From assembly GCA_964016885.1 (NCBI GenBank), contig OZ024742.1, positions 358,870,860-358,934,859 of the forward strand: 64,000 bases of DNA. Reading direction: 5' to 3'. The stretch's first letter is position 1. Every line of letters starts with the position of its first letter. Source of the DNA: Eledone cirrhosa. Its lineage: Eukaryota > Mollusca > Cephalopoda > Octopoda > Eledonidae. A program made the position numbers and the translations under genes. Under the pieces are notes generated by a model. That model was not told the DNA's origin, did no database searches, and saw nothing but the letters and a program-made list of their open reading frames with translations. Below are positions 1-10,949 of the stretch, in pieces.

Positions 1-15
1 TCATATTACATTTAT

Positions 16-310
16 TATGTATATATGAATGTTTATTTATGTATGTATGTATGTATATATGTATGCATATATGTATTTATTTATGTATGTATGTGTATAT
101 ATGCATGTATGTATGTATATATGTAAGTATATATGTGTGCATGTATGTATGCATGTTTGTATGTATGTATGCATGCATGTATTATGTATGTCTATATATA
201 TATGTATATATGAATATATGTATGCATACATGCTTGGTTGCTTGCATTCATTCACGCATGTCTCTATGTATCTATACAGCTAAGTAGGTGTGTAGGTATC
301 CATACATGTA
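16..310. repeat. ATGT/TATG-type microsatellite
   Basis: The stretch is an imperfect run of TATG, TGTA and TATA units. The frames open on both strands here encode only Tyr/Met/Cys/Val repeats and are by-products of the repeat, not genes. Confidence 0.9.
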
Positions 311-787
311 TGTATGATGAGAAATATCGAGTACAGAACCGAAAGTGTTAGTTTCAGCGAAGTATATAATAGAAATTGTCCTCCGGCTATATCTACATGT
401 CAATGAACGTCTGTGAAGGGTAATGTCAAATACGTATCATATTTCAGATATTGAACAAATCGAAGATAATTAAAAATGGAAAGAAATTCCATATGTCATT
501 TAAAATGAATACAGTTAAAGAGATGTGCGAGAGGAGAGTACCGAAGGGCAGGGGAGATGATACAAATCATTGATTTCTCAGATATACTTAAGCTTTTCAT
601 GTATACGACTAATTTAGAGTTTTATTGAAACATTTGCGGTATAGAAAAATATAGAGTTGTAACAGAAACCTCTGGTACAAGATGGTGAGTATGCCTGGCT
701 TTGTTGGTGTTTTCTAATTGTTGACTAAACACATCACAGAAAAACTGACGTAGATTTGGAAAAATGTATTTGATATTGATAATATTA

Positions 788-978
788 ATAATTGTTTCTA
801 CTTTTGGCACAAGGGCATAATTTACCCCAGTGTATTACTGGTGCTTTAATTTATCTACCCCGTAAGGATGAAAGGCAAAGTTAACCTCGGCGAGATTTGA
901 ACTCAGACTGTAAAGGGGCGTAACTCTACGCTGGAAAGCATGGCGTCCGACCCTCCACCGATACTGCCAATCCACCGC
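788..978 (-). mobile_element. tRNA-derived SINE (family A)
   Basis: On the minus strand it reads from the head (TTGGCAGTATCGGTGGAGGG), through a Pol III B box (GAGTTCAAATCTCGCC) and the GGATAAATTAAAGC-type body, to the tail TGTGCCAAAAGTAGAAAC. The same layout recurs about 20 times in the window. It is full length and slightly diverged. I recall this as an octopus tRNA-derived SINE; the exact family name needs a library search. Confidence 0.85.
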
Positions 979-980
979 CC

Positions 981-1158
981 TAATAATTGTTTCTACTTTT
1001 GGCACTAGGCCAGCAATTTCCCCAGTACATTACTGGTACTGTATTTTATCGACCCCGTAAGGATGAAAGGCAAAGTTAACCTCGGCGGGGTTTGAAATCA
1101 GACCGTAAAGGGCCATAACTTTATGCTACAAAGCATGGCGTCCGATCCTCTACCGATT
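981..1158 (-). mobile_element. tRNA-derived SINE (family A), tandem with previous copy
   Basis: A second copy follows the previous one head to tail, with only CTAAT between them. Tail, body and B box are clear. The head stops at CTCTACCGATT, so the far 5' end is missing. Confidence 0.85.
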
Positions 1159-1439
1159 AATAATTGCTTCTAATTTAAGCAAAATCAATTTTATTTTTTG
1201 TTAGGGGTGGGGATGGGGTGGGTGTAATCGATAAAATCGAGCCAATAGATGACTGGTACTTTATTTTATCGCACTGATTGTTGTTTAAATTAACTTCTTC
1301 TTCTTCTTCTTCTTCTCCACCACTTCCTCCTCTCATTATTCTCACCTACCCCACCACCGCTAGTGTCTGCCCATTTCTTTCTACGTTGTAATGAGGTTTC
1401 TAATATAGTCTTAATGCCATATACTTCATTGGAAGTTAT

Positions 1440-1540
1440 AATCAATTTATATTGATCCTCTTATTTTACCAATACTTATGTTATCGACCCCGAAATAATA
1501 AATGTCAAAGTTGACATCGGATAAAACTGAAACTACCTAG
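1440..1540 (-). mobile_element. Old diverged SINE family A fragment
   Basis: Only the core is recognisable: TTATCGACCCCGAAATAATAA, then GTCAAAGTTGACATCGG and a decayed B box. It is much more diverged than the other copies. Confidence 0.5.
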
Positions 1541-1749
1541 CTGTCATAAGAGCAACAAATATATTTCAATGTTGATGAAGCGATAAAAAATAAACCAAGA
1601 CTAAGCGACAAAGATATTGATGGATACACATAAAGAGATTATAGCTTTTAATGTTATTCTTTACCTAACATAAATAATATTGGGAACATTTGCATTAAAC
1701 ACCGAAAGCCACTCCGTGAAAACAACGATATCGGAGCAGCAATCAACGT

Positions 1750-2005
1750 GTGAGGGCGCATGGCTTAGTTGTTAGAGCATTGGGCTTGCAATCGAAATGT
1801 TGTGAGTTCAATTCTCGGACCGGCTGATGTGTTGTTTCTTTGAGCAAGACAGTTTATTTCATGTTGCTCCAGTTTACTCAGATGTAGAAAGGAAATGACA
1901 GGATTGGGGTCCCTATCATTAAATCACCCAAGACACCTCTAACGAGATATACCTTGGAGGGGGCCAGCTAAACCTGCATAGGTGTGAGTTGTAACAACAA
2001 CAAAC
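1750..2005 (+). mobile_element. tRNA-derived SINE (family B)
   Basis: The head is tRNA-like: A box GGCTTAGTTGTTAGAGC, an anticodon-loop-like CTTGCAA and B box GTGAGTTCAATTCTCGG. The body (GAGCAAGACA, TTTATTTCATGTTGCTCC) and a tail ending at GCATAGGTGTGAG follow. A better preserved copy lies near 11.6 kb. The loop suggests an alanine-type ancestor, but this is a SINE rather than a functional tRNA. Confidence 0.8.
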
Positions 2006-2433
2006 AATCAACGTAAGAGATATTCTACCTAAAACACATGTAATACAGTACACAGTTTACCTTTTATATCACGCTTTATATACTATACTTATATCAAGCT
2101 TTATCTATATATAAATTTGAGCAACGTCCGTCACACAATGTGTGTGTGTGTGTGTGTAAAAAGAAGGAAGTGGATGGGGAAAAACTATAGCAAAGCGGCG
2201 TCTAGTGTTCCATTTGCTACGCTGTATGTGAGTGTATCTGTGAGTTTGTGTAAATGTATGTGAGCGTGTGTATGTGTGAATGTATATGTGAATGCATGTC
2301 TGTTAGTATGTATTTTCGTGTCTCTGTGTTTGCACGTTTATATTTATATACTCATACATATAAATGTATGCATATGAACATACACACACATACTCATACG
2401 CGTCAGCGTGTTGAATAAAATTCTAGTATATTA

Positions 2434-2562
2434 TATTTTATATCACACTTTATATATCATATTTTATATCACACTTTACATATTAAATGTTATATCACAC
2501 TTTATATATTATATTTTATATCACACTTTACCTATTATATTCTATATCAAACTTTATATATT
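2434..2562. repeat. 26-bp tandem repeat
   Basis: TATATCACACTTTA recurs every 26 bp about five times with small changes. The array ends just downstream of the LINE stop codon at 2575. Confidence 0.8.
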
Positions 2563-2574
2563 CTTCTTGTGACA

Positions 2575-3524
2575 CTAAACTCCGCCAGTTGCACACTGCG
2601 CATTAACATGCGGTATCTCTCTCCACAAAGTTAGATCACAAGCATCAGAGTTCAAAGGGCAAAGATCAAGTTCAGTCCAAAGGTTGACATTATCAAGCCA
2701 TCGTTTTGGCCGCCGGCCTCTGCTTCTCTTACCAGCCAACCTTCCTTCCATGCATAACCTACTCATACCACGAGTTGATCTTTTTATATGTCCGTATAGT
2801 TTGAGTACTCTTGACTTGACAATTGATGTAATTGGTCTAAGTCTGGTAATGTTGGGCAGCTCACTGATACAGATAGAGTTACTGAGCCGCTTGCCAGTCA
2901 TAAGTCTCATGATGTGGTTCTGGAATGTAGAGAGCTTCTGAAGTGACCATGTCATCCAATTAACAGTCAAGACCATATAACACAACTGGTAAGATGTAAG
3001 TATCAAAGATCTTAGCCTCCAAATGATAGGAAACTTGTTGAAAGCTGCCCAACCTAAAGCGATTCGATATTGCGCATCAACAATTCCATTGTTGTTTGAT
3101 GATAGTTTGTGACCGAGATATACAAACTCCGTAACTTGAGCTATTTGCTGATTGTAGATTGTAAGTTGGAGATTGACATTGTTTTATCAGTTGTCATACA
3201 CTTTGTTTTGGAGATGTTGATGTGTGAGCCAGCCTCCAGCAAATGTTTGGTCAGTACATTTAAAAAATCTTGCACATCAGTTCTAGAGTAACTCATAATG
3301 ACCAAATCATCTGCATAGCTAAGATTTGGTAGGATTTTACCTCCTATTTGATAGCCAGAGGAGCATTCTTCTTCAGTTTGGTAGATAAGTGCAGCTATAA
3401 CTATACAGAAAAGAAGTGCCGATAGTACATCCCCCTGTTTAACTCCCTTCAAGATGTCTATACAACGTGTAGTTCCCAAATCTATTTTGATATATGCTGT
3501 AGAGTTGGTGTAAGTTTCTTTCAA
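2575..3524 (-). pseudogene. 5'-truncated LINE reverse transcriptase
   Basis: This is the C-terminal third of a non-LTR retrotransposon polymerase that would copy its own RNA into DNA at the target site. Reading from 3524 downward: palm motif B-like KGVKQGDVLSALLF, catalytic motif C LSYADDLVIM, thumb-like FVYLGHKLSS, and a basic C-terminal segment GRRPKRWLDNV. The frame ends with TAG at 2575-2577. A one-base frameshift near 3180 splits it; the downstream frame reads on as NVNLQLTIYNQQIAQVTEF without a stop. The 5' end is lost just above 3524, where in-frame stops and then a TAC microsatellite begin. The GRRPKRW tail resembles RTE- or CR1-like LINEs; clade is uncertain. Confidence 0.85.
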
Positions 3525-3660
3525 TAGGTTGAATATATATTACTAGAATGTTTTTCCGGGCGCCGACTCGTATGTATGTGTGCGTGTGTGTATGTGCATA
3601 TGCGTACATTTATATCATGAGTATATGAATATAAATGCACAAACACAGACACACTAACAA

Positions 3661-3662
3661 CT

Positions 3663-3730
<68 letters not shown>

Positions 3731-3740
3731 GCTGCTGTTG
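3661..3740. repeat. (TAC)n microsatellite
   Basis: About 23 uninterrupted TAC units are followed by TGC units. It produces poly-Ser and poly-Val frames on the minus strand that are not genes. Confidence 0.95.
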
Positions 3741-3787
3741 CTGCTGCTACTCCCAAGAACGCCACCACACCTACCCTGCATAATGAA

Positions 3788-3985
3788 AATGGTTTCTGAT
3801 TTTGGCACAAGGACATCCACTTCAGGGGACAAAGTCGACCCCAGTACTTACTGGTACTTTATTTATCGACCTCTCCGTAAGGATAAAAGGCAAAGCTAAT
3901 CTCGGCGGGATTTGAACTCAGAACGTAAAGGGCCATAACTGTATGCTGCAAATCATATTGTCCGACGTTCTACCGATACTGCCAA
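3788..3985 (-). mobile_element. tRNA-derived SINE (family A2)
   Basis: This is a variant of family A whose tail reads GGTTTCTGATTTTGGCACAA and carries an extra AAAGTCGACCCCAG block before the body. The B box complement GGGATTTGAACTC is intact. Confidence 0.8.
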
Positions 3986-3997
3986 TAATAATAATAA

Positions 3998-4212
3998 TGG
4001 TTTCTGATTTTGGCACAAGGCCGACAATTTTGGGGAGGAGAGGAAAGTCGATCAAATCAACCGTTACTGGTACTTTATTTACTCCACGCCGTAAGGATGA
4101 AAGGCAAAGCTGACCTCGGCGAGATTTGAACTCAAATTGTGAAGGCTGTAACTAAATGCCGCAAAGGTTTTCATCCTTCGCTCTATCGATTCTGCCTATC
4201 TACCGTCTCTAT
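3998..4212 (-). mobile_element. tRNA-derived SINE (family A2), second tandem copy
   Basis: Same variant, 12 bp beyond the first, with an AAT spacer between them. It has the GGGGAGGAGAGGAAAGTCGA insert of the subfamily and a diverged head. Confidence 0.75.
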
Positions 4213-4399
4213 AATAGTGCAAACATTACGTCAGCTTTGTAAGGTGTGCCATCAATATGTAGATAAACAGACTTTACAACAGTCGATAGAACATTTAATG
4301 CCTTAGAACATCTGTACATGTAAATAGAACATAAAATCCAGTCTCGGGAATCTACACGAGTTACAACTTTGATTTTGATCTTTTTATATATTATCTCTC

Positions 4400-4411
4400 T
4401 CTATATATATG

Positions 4412-4476
<65 letters not shown>

Positions 4477-4500
4477 TTGTATGTCTGTTTGTCTGTCTAT

Positions 4501-4532
<32 letters not shown>

Positions 4533-4545
4533 TTATATATATGCC
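4400..4545. repeat. (TATC)n microsatellite
   Basis: Two blocks of TATC/CTAT units are separated by a TTTGTATGTCTGTTTGTCTG interruption. The Ile-Tyr-Leu-Ser frames here are repeat artefacts. Confidence 0.95.
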
Positions 4546-4607
4546 CCCTCTACGTACTTATGTAAATCTCTCACTCTGTCTCTCCATCGTTGTCTCTTGC
4601 TCTTTCT

Positions 4608-4668
4608 TTCTCCCCCCTCTCTCTCTCAGTATATATATATATATATACTGAGAGAGAGAGAGAGAGAT

Positions 4669-4713
<45 letters not shown>

Positions 4714-4715
4714 TC
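4608..4715. repeat. (CT)n(TA)n(GA)n compound repeat
   Basis: CT-rich, TA and GA tracts follow each other and could form a hairpin about the central TA run. Confidence 0.9.
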
Positions 4716-5302
4716 CTGTGCATTGTCAAGACAAACTTTCAGAATCTTCGTTTCATTTTGATGCCTTCTAGAAGAAAAAAATAAGAAAGAAAAAAACTTT
4801 AAGCATTCTTTTAGCTTAGAAATATTTTGTCAGTAAGCAGGCAAGTGGCATCTAAAGACTTTGACCTCATATCAGAATTGGACAGCATTTAAAACATTTA
4901 CCTTTCTTGTTTCTGTCATTATATCAAACTCCTCCTCTAAGCGTCTGTCTTTTATGCTTCTACACTTTACCGACCCACTTTCGTTTGCTTTAGTACTCCT
5001 TTCATCCTGTGGTTAACTTGACGATCAATGAGGTGAGATCAACCAAGATAACCTTTAACATAATATCGGAAATATCTCTATATCTTTTATTTTTATTTCC
5101 ATAATATCATTTTCTTAATTTTCTTATTGTTATTCTTGTTAAGGTGGTCGAGGTGAAACTGGAGGCAGTAAGAATATTTAGCAGCAATATTTACTGTAGA
5201 TGTCTTTAGATATTCCTACAGAGATGAGCTATTGCTAAAATGGTTTAGCTTTTCAGGTGTCTTATTTCAATTTGACTCTCAATACATATACATATATATC
5301 AC

Positions 5303-5303
<1 letters not shown>

Positions 5304-5351
<48 letters not shown>

Positions 5352-5365
5352 TACACACACACACG

Positions 5366-5402
<37 letters not shown>
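5304..5402. repeat. (CA)n(TA)n compound microsatellite
   Basis: A long CA run is followed by a short TA run that directly abuts the hammerhead candidate at 5407. Confidence 0.95.
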
Positions 5403-5403
<1 letters not shown>

Positions 5404-5406
5404 CAA

Positions 5407-5456
5407 TGTCTTGTCTGATGACCCTGTAGTAAACAGGCGAAACGAGTAACAAGACA
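5407..5456 (+). ncRNA. Hammerhead ribozyme candidate m
   Basis: A self-cleaving RNA fold is predicted by eye. Stem I is TGTCTTGT (5407-5414) paired perfectly with ACAAGACA (5449-5456). The core is CTGATGA (5415-5421); stem II is CCTGT/ACAGG with an AGTAA loop; then GAA (5439-5441), a minimal stem III AC-GA-GT, and cleavage expected after A5448 (GUA). One C-C mismatch sits at the base of stem II (10.1/11.1), where the consensus has G-C. Ends in stem I make it type I, the layout known from Penelope-like retroelements. It lies next to (TA)n, but no element ORF is attached. Confidence 0.75.
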
Positions 5457-5556
5457 CACTATTTAGCCTTAATAAAATCGATATTAAAACTCCACTTCGG
5501 TATTGAATACACTTTTCTCTCAGCCGTCAATCAATTACGGATATATATATATATAT

Positions 5557-5812
5557 AAGTTTATCCCGGGTTCAAACGGGGGTAACCAGAGTAAGTAAGG
5601 TACTCAATACAAAGCAGAGGATAAATATTTAATATAGAAAAGCTTTTACAGGACGAGAACTGTTTCATTCGTGAGAAATTATCAGGAAGCTGACTGTCCA
5701 AGTAATATCCAAGTAATATTACTTGGACAGTTAGCTTCCTGATGATTTCTCACGAATGAAACAGTTTTAGTCCTGTAGAAGCTTTTCTATATTAAATATA
5801 TATATATATATA
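5557..5812. mobile_element. Fold-back repeat a (PLE-like)
   Basis: An inverted repeat has arms at about 5628-5708 and 5714-5800, meeting at an AT-rich centre, and a unique left flank GGGGGTAACCAGAGTAAG. The flank recurs near 8.30 kb and 23.39 kb. Each arm holds a hammerhead core in opposite orientation; the minus-strand one (5641-5691) reads CTGATAA, so G8 is mutated to A. Confidence 0.7.
5733..5783 (+). ncRNA. Hammerhead ribozyme candidate a
   Basis: Stem I is AGCTTC (5733-5738) with GAAGCT (5778-5783). The core CTGATGA (5739-5745) is followed by stem II TTC/GAA with loop TCAC, flanked by a T-T mismatch. GAAAC and loop AGTTTTA lead to GTC (5770-5772), the expected cleavage site. A copy with a different sequence but the same fold lies at 8239-8285 on the minus strand. 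Confidence 0.65.
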
Positions 5813-5815
5813 TCT

Positions 5816-5836
5816 TCTATATATATAAAAGCGAGG

Positions 5837-5918
<82 letters not shown>

Positions 5919-6416
5919 ACAACTTTGGACAGCTAAGGCTTTTACAACTCCCAACCGAATTTGACCAAATTTTCTGTGCACGTTGCACCCGTCGCTAATA
6001 TGATCACATCACAAACATTTTTCAAATCGACCCACGTTGAGCAATAAAACATCGATAGCAAAATCATTTTTTTCTTTCGCTGAACCCAATTTCCCCTTGG
6101 TGTTGCCTTTGCGATGTCCATAAACAAGTCGCAAGGTCAAACTCTGTCCGTCGCTGGAATTGCCTGTTTTTTTTACAGATTTGCAGCGTGTATCATCTTT
6201 AATCATTTGTATAACTACATCCTGTTCAGTGTTTTCCTTCATTATCAGCATAGTTTTATGTGTACAAAGATTACACTAAATATTCGTTTGCATTAATTAT
6301 TGAAGACTTCTGCTTATTTTGACAGGTTGGGGACAAATCATTTTTTTCTTTTACTTCCTAGCTGTATATTCTTAGCCTAATTTCAAACCCCGGGCAACGC
6401 CGGGTAAATCTGCTAG
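5816..6416 (+). mobile_element. Helitron with helicase remnant
   Basis: The start TCTATATATATAAAAGCG is typical of Helitron 5' ends. The 3' end has a short hairpin (CCCGGGCAACGCCGGG) followed by CTGCTAG. A long (GT)n run lies at 5838-5918. Around 6077-6160 a frame reads FPLGVAFAMSINKSQGQT, a PIF1-type helicase segment from the end of Rep/helicase proteins. The rest of the protein is gone, so it is a deletion derivative. The same CTGCTAG end closes the repeats at 11.48, 29.76 and 33.63 kb. Confidence 0.8.
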
Positions 6417-6434
6417 TATATATATATATATATA

Positions 6435-7677
6435 CAGGGTGCGGACGGAACATGAGGACAGATTTATGGCTAAAAAAAAACGCTTATATAATAACAGAAA
6501 AAAGCTGTATTCTTATAAATATAACATAACATAAAGCGAAATTATCAATTTAATAATTTCATTAAATAAAAAGACCATAAGCATCAATAACTGCCTCTAC
6601 GCTTGGTTGATAACGTTTACAAGCTCGGATTAAGTGGTCCTTGCTCATATCGGACAGACTCGAACTATTGCGGCTTCCAAATAATCTTTGGTGCTATGGG
6701 GGTGTTCATTGACATTTTTCTCAACAATACTCCATACATAGTAGTCCAGTGGATTGAGATTTGGAGAATTAGGAGGCCAAATTTTGGGCGTGATGTGCTA
6801 ATGCAATTTTAGGCCATCCATTCTTGTGTCATTTGAGCCTTTGTGATGGTGCAGAATCTTGTTGAAAGACATAAGGCCTTCCATTGCATACACTGTTGAT
6901 CCAAGACTTAACAACTTTATCCAGAACCTCAATATACGCAGCAGCATTCACCCTAAGGCCTTGTGGTAAAAAGTGAGGAGGCTCACATGTCCTTCATTGC
7001 TAACAACACCCAAAACCATGACTCTTGCAGGAAATTGTGTATGCATTACACTTGGAACCTCAGAAGGGTCTGCACATAGCCACCTGTAAATTCTTCTGTT
7101 AGTTTTCTCATCTGAGAAAAACCAAATCACACCATCTTCTGATGGATTTTTAAGTTTGTTCAAAAGTCTTTTGGATCTGATTCAACGGTGTTCTTTTGTT
7201 TTTTGTGACATGAATTGACCTCTCTTCATCACGTAAAATTTATATCTGATGTCTTCATGCACAACATTTCTGATTGTTTTTTCTGACACACCAACATTTT
7301 TTGCAGTTGACCTCATTGATTTTCCTGGATTTTCATCAATGTTTTGCTAAACTTGCTAAATAAATGCAGGTGTCTTGATAGAATCAGAGCACTTGGAATG
7401 TTTTTTACGTTTTGATACAGGTAATACGCTTCCATCTTATTTCTCTAACTCACAGCGTGGACAAAGATCTTGTGGACAAAAGATCTTGCAACTTTCAGAA
7501 AATGAGAAAATGGGAAATGTCTAAATCACCTTCAAATCCACAACCACAGCATGCCTTTTCATTTCATTAGTAAGCAGATTTATTTTCATAGTTATTTTCT
7601 GAAATAAAAGTTGTATAAAAATTAGTCAAATAAAATAATTACAAAAAATGCATGTGTCCTCAAATACCGTCCGCAAC

Positions 7678-7680
<3 letters not shown>
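6435..7680 (-). mobile_element. Tc1/mariner transposon
   Basis: Terminal inverted repeats are CAGGGTGCGGACGG on the left and CAGGTTGCGGACGG on the right (read inward), both continuing to GAGGACA, and each is flanked by TA, the usual target of this superfamily. At 1,246 bp it has the usual length of a single-gene mariner. It lies between (TA)n runs and directly follows the Helitron. Confidence 0.9.
6560..7480 (-). pseudogene. Mariner-like DDE transposase, inactivated
   Basis: The enzyme would cut and paste its own element. From the N-terminus: a helix-turn-helix stretch (NPGKSMRSTAKNVGVSEKTI), the first acid in FFSDEK, the segment RWLCADPSEVPSVMHTQFPA, the second acid in FQQDSAPSH, and a third-acid block WPPNSPNLNPLDYYVW. 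Two TAG codons lie in FI*QV*QN near 7345-7355, with further breaks after KLH and elsewhere. The third catalytic position reads SPNLNP instead of the usual SPDLNP, so even a repaired frame would lack an acid. It belongs to the mariner branch with the WLCADPSEVP signature known from invertebrates. Confidence 0.85.

Positions 7681-7681
<1 letters not shown>

Positions 7682-7729
<48 letters not shown>
7682..7729. repeat. (TA)n microsatellite
   Basis: About 24 uninterrupted TA units start at the right end of the mariner. Confidence 0.95.
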
Positions 7730-7731
<2 letters not shown>

Positions 7732-8220
7732 CTTTGTTAACACTTTGAATTTACCCGCCAAAAACCCGGGGTTGCTTCCCTAGTTGGAAATAACACGTGA
7801 CAACGAAATGTTTGAAGGCTGTCTATTGTGGCGATCGCATTTAGTTTGTTCACACCAGTTTGAGGCAAAAGAACGGAATATCTGTTGATGAAATGAATCC
7901 CCTGTAATGAATACCACAAGCTTACGTGTTACGTAAGTTGGATTGATGATTTCAGATTCATAGAAACATATCGGACGTATTGCAGAATATCGTCCGATCT
8001 GTCCAGGTCTGTTTTAACTTGATTAGTTCTTTCGTTGTTTTGGTACTGTATGGTTGGGTTTTGTCTACCATAATTTAAAAGTATGTTATTACTTTAAGGA
8101 CCTACCCTTATTGAGTGCTTTGCTACTCATTCCTTAGTGTAGGTCGACTTTGCTTGGCCACAGCCAATGCTTCGATGTTACTAAGCTTCTACTTGTATAT
8201 ATATATATATATATATATAT

Positions 8221-8334
8221 AGTTTTAATATAGATGAGATTCTACAGGACTAGAACTGTTTCATTCATTAGAAATCATCAGGAATATTGAGTACCTTACT
8301 TACTGTGGTTACCTCCGATTCAACCCGGAATAAC

Positions 8335-8336
<2 letters not shown>
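8221..8336 (-). mobile_element. Repeat b, relative of fold-back a
   Basis: On the minus strand it runs from GGGTTGAATCGGAGGTAACC to a hammerhead and stops in (TA)n at both sides. It shares the flank and the ribozyme of the 5.6-kb fold-back but is a single, non-inverted copy. Confidence 0.65.
8239..8285 (-). ncRNA. Hammerhead ribozyme candidate b
   Basis: Reading down from 8285: stem I ATTC pairs with GAAT at 8242-8239. CTGATGA occupies 8281-8275. Stem II is TTC/GAA with loop TAAT, then GAAAC, loop AGTTCTA, and GTC at 8250-8248. All core positions are consensus. It differs from candidate a in stem I (ATTC/GAAT against AGCTTC/GAAGCT), so pairing is preserved while sequence changes. Confidence 0.65.
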
Positions 8337-8389
<53 letters not shown>

Positions 8390-8390
8390 T
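8337..8390. repeat. (TA)n(GA)n compound repeat
   Basis: A TA run is followed by GA units. Confidence 0.95.
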
Positions 8391-8812
8391 ACATATATCC
8401 TCCTAAGGTTATCGTTGCCAGGTCGGAAGGTCTGCGAATATAATCTCTAATAAAATGCCCCAAATGGATTTCGACTCATATAACTTCTGATAAACAAAGT
8501 TCAGCTTCTGGCCATCCCATAACTGAAGTGATTAGATCTGACAAGAAGAAGGATCAACGACGAGTTAGTGCTTCTTCAAAACCAGTTCTCAGTAGATAGA
8601 ACTGCTTAGTTCTGAATGGCAGTCTAAGTGTCAATCTGGTTTCAAAACCAGGAGAGATGGGACTCCTTAACGACAACCTTTCTATGCACACGATCTCGGA
8701 AAACCAATAGACACAATGGGAATGAAACTCTCTAGTTTTTATTACTCTATGTCTCTTAGAGAGAGAACCTCTATATTGAAACATGCGGTTTACTGGCCAT
8801 TTTTATCAGGGG
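8391..8812. other. Unassigned sequence
   Basis: I see no repeat copy, coding pattern or RNA fold here. A 76-aa minus-strand frame (8554-8784) has no recognisable motif. Confidence 0.5.
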
Positions 8813-8970
8813 CGTAGTTTAGTGGTAAGGGTGTTAGACTTACGATCATCATATCGCAGGTTCAAATTCTTGATGGGTTGTGTGTTGTGTTCTTGAGCAA
8901 TACACTTCATTCCACGTAGTTCCAGTATATTCCCTTGAAATTGCTGGCCTCGTGCCCAATGTAGAAATAA
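8813..8970 (+). mobile_element. Chimeric tRNA-derived SINE (family C)
   Basis: The tRNA-like head has GTAGTTTAGTGGTAAGGG (A box) and GCAGGTTCAAATTCTTG (B box). It continues in a family-B-like middle (TTCTTGAGCAATACACTTCA) and ends with the family A tail GCTGGCCTCGTGCCCAATG. Parts of two SINE families are thus joined in one unit. Confidence 0.7.
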
Positions 8971-8997
8971 TTACTATATCTCTATTGCATTGATTAA

Positions 8998-9962
8998 TGA
9001 ATGCAAAACCTGTCTTTATTGTAGATTATTAAAGACACAAACGTGATTTATGTAGATAAGTTTCGAATTTTATATTTTTCTCTGTACATTATGGTATTTA
9101 AATATAGCCACCGGTTTATCCAAAACAGTTGTGTAGTGGCGTGTTGTGGTTGTGTGTTTGGAAGCCAATGGGAAGGATTGTATTTGTAATTCAAATGTCG
9201 TATCTTGTCACATACTATGTCGTGCCGATTCCTCGTGAGGATCACATTTAGGGAAAATGTCAGAGGAATACTGAAAGATATTCATTCGAATTCAATGAAT
9301 ATGTAGTTCAATTGATAGACATATTGAATAATAGTTGAAACTGGTGGAGATCCATTACAGAATAATATTTACAACAATGGTGTGTTTAATTAGAAATTAT
9401 GTTATTCCCAGTCAAACTTGCGTGTAGTTAGTGAAATCAGATAAGATGACTGGTGAACGCCAGTACGAATGGCGAATATCATTTTATCTGACTTTATAAT
9501 AACTCTGTCAATTCCAAACCTTTAGATAATGTTGCTAATACTAAATTCTTTCGCACTAACAGAAGAAGAATTCATAAGAAATGTTACCTGGTCGTTTTCT
9601 TTCTATAATAATCTTCGCTTTGCCATGTTTTGGAATCTGTTTGTGGAGTTTGGGGAATATAACCATGCATGTTGTGAGTTCATTTATACTTCCTTTAAAC
9701 GAAGAACAATTCGCCTCCATTATATGTGGTGGAGAATATAATGCACGAGATGACATGATTCAGAACCTGGTTGAAATTAATTTTCTGCCAATATGATTAC
9801 ATAATAAAAGCAATTTACGTCTTTGTAAGGGTAGAAAAAACAATTACATACCAAAAAATTATTGATTTTTTTTCAATATTTTTACTGTGTCAATTAAAAA
9901 TTGAAGGCAACGTTAATCTATTATGAAGGATCTTGAAGAATTCTTTGTGTATCAATAACTCC
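8998..9962. other. Unassigned AT-rich sequence
   Basis: No repeat family, RNA or coding signal was recognised. Overlapping 70-aa frames at 9.53-9.80 kb lie on both strands and show no family motif. Confidence 0.5.
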
Positions 9963-10078
9963 ATGGTCTGAGTTCAAATCCCGCCACGGTTAACTTTGCC
10001 TTTCATCCGTACGGGGTCGATAAAATAAAACTACCAGTAATGTACTGGGTAATGCTGGCCTTGTGCCAAAATTATTAA
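9963..10078 (+). mobile_element. 5'-truncated SINE family A
   Basis: It begins in the B box (GAGTTCAAATCCCGCC) and runs through ACGGGGTCGATAAAATAAA to the tail CTGGCCTTGTGCCAAAAT. Confidence 0.8.
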
Positions 10079-10314
10079 AGAGTCAAAAGGAGAAATTGCC
10101 CCGGGTCACCTGTAGTGGGAGACTCCACCAGCGACTGCCGTAGCAATTTATGTGCCCTCAGCTGGGCTTTTAGTTTTAGGATGGTTAGAATTTTTGAATT
10201 TAATACCTGTATGTATAACTTTTCAGTTTCAATTACTTCCACCAAGGTTACTTTCATATGTAAAATTGGGAGGTTAACTGTGTATTCAAATTTGTTTGTG
10301 TGTGAGTCTTCTAA

Positions 10315-10335
10315 CCCCCCCCCCCCCCCCCCCCC
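10315..10335. repeat. Poly-C tract
   Basis: About 20 consecutive C residues that can form quadruplex-type structure on the opposite strand. Length may be unreliable in an assembly. Confidence 0.9.
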
Positions 10336-10949
10336 GTCTTTATCCAACCCTTCATGACAGGCCATTTAAATTAGAGGTCCGATCCATCTGTAGCGCTCTA
10401 ATGCTATGTCAGTCCACGCATATTTTGAGCGAGCTTCCCGATGCTATGGTAAAATCCTCAGTGAGGTCGAATACCAACCCTCATAATTATGATCAAACCT
10501 ACAAGCCACTGAGTCACTCTGTTAATATAAAAGAAAGTACAACCATGAAAGTTTATAAAATGATTACATATGCCAGAACTCTCAATTTCTCCCACCCTCA
10601 CATAACTACACAACAGAGGATGTTGTATTATGACCAGAAAATACTTGATAGGTTGCTTCTTTAAAATTTGATGTAAAAATATATATAGGAATACTCATAA
10701 AACGTGGGATATTACTGCAGCTTCCAAGACAATATAGAGTAAATAGAACACCGAAAGCTGGGTCATTCAGCTCATTGGAATACGTATAGTCACTTACTAC
10801 AACGATGCAACCATTGACATCGTGCTAAGAACGCTATCTCTCTTCTCTAATCCAGACAAACAAACGAACAGAATGTACATGCAGTAATCTAATATATATT
10901 GATTGGATGACTGCGGGAATGTGCCAGGGATATTTTTCTGAAGACGTTA

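Noticed and set aside
10296..10664. 122-aa plus-strand frame
   Set aside because: It starts in a poly-C tract and shows no motif.
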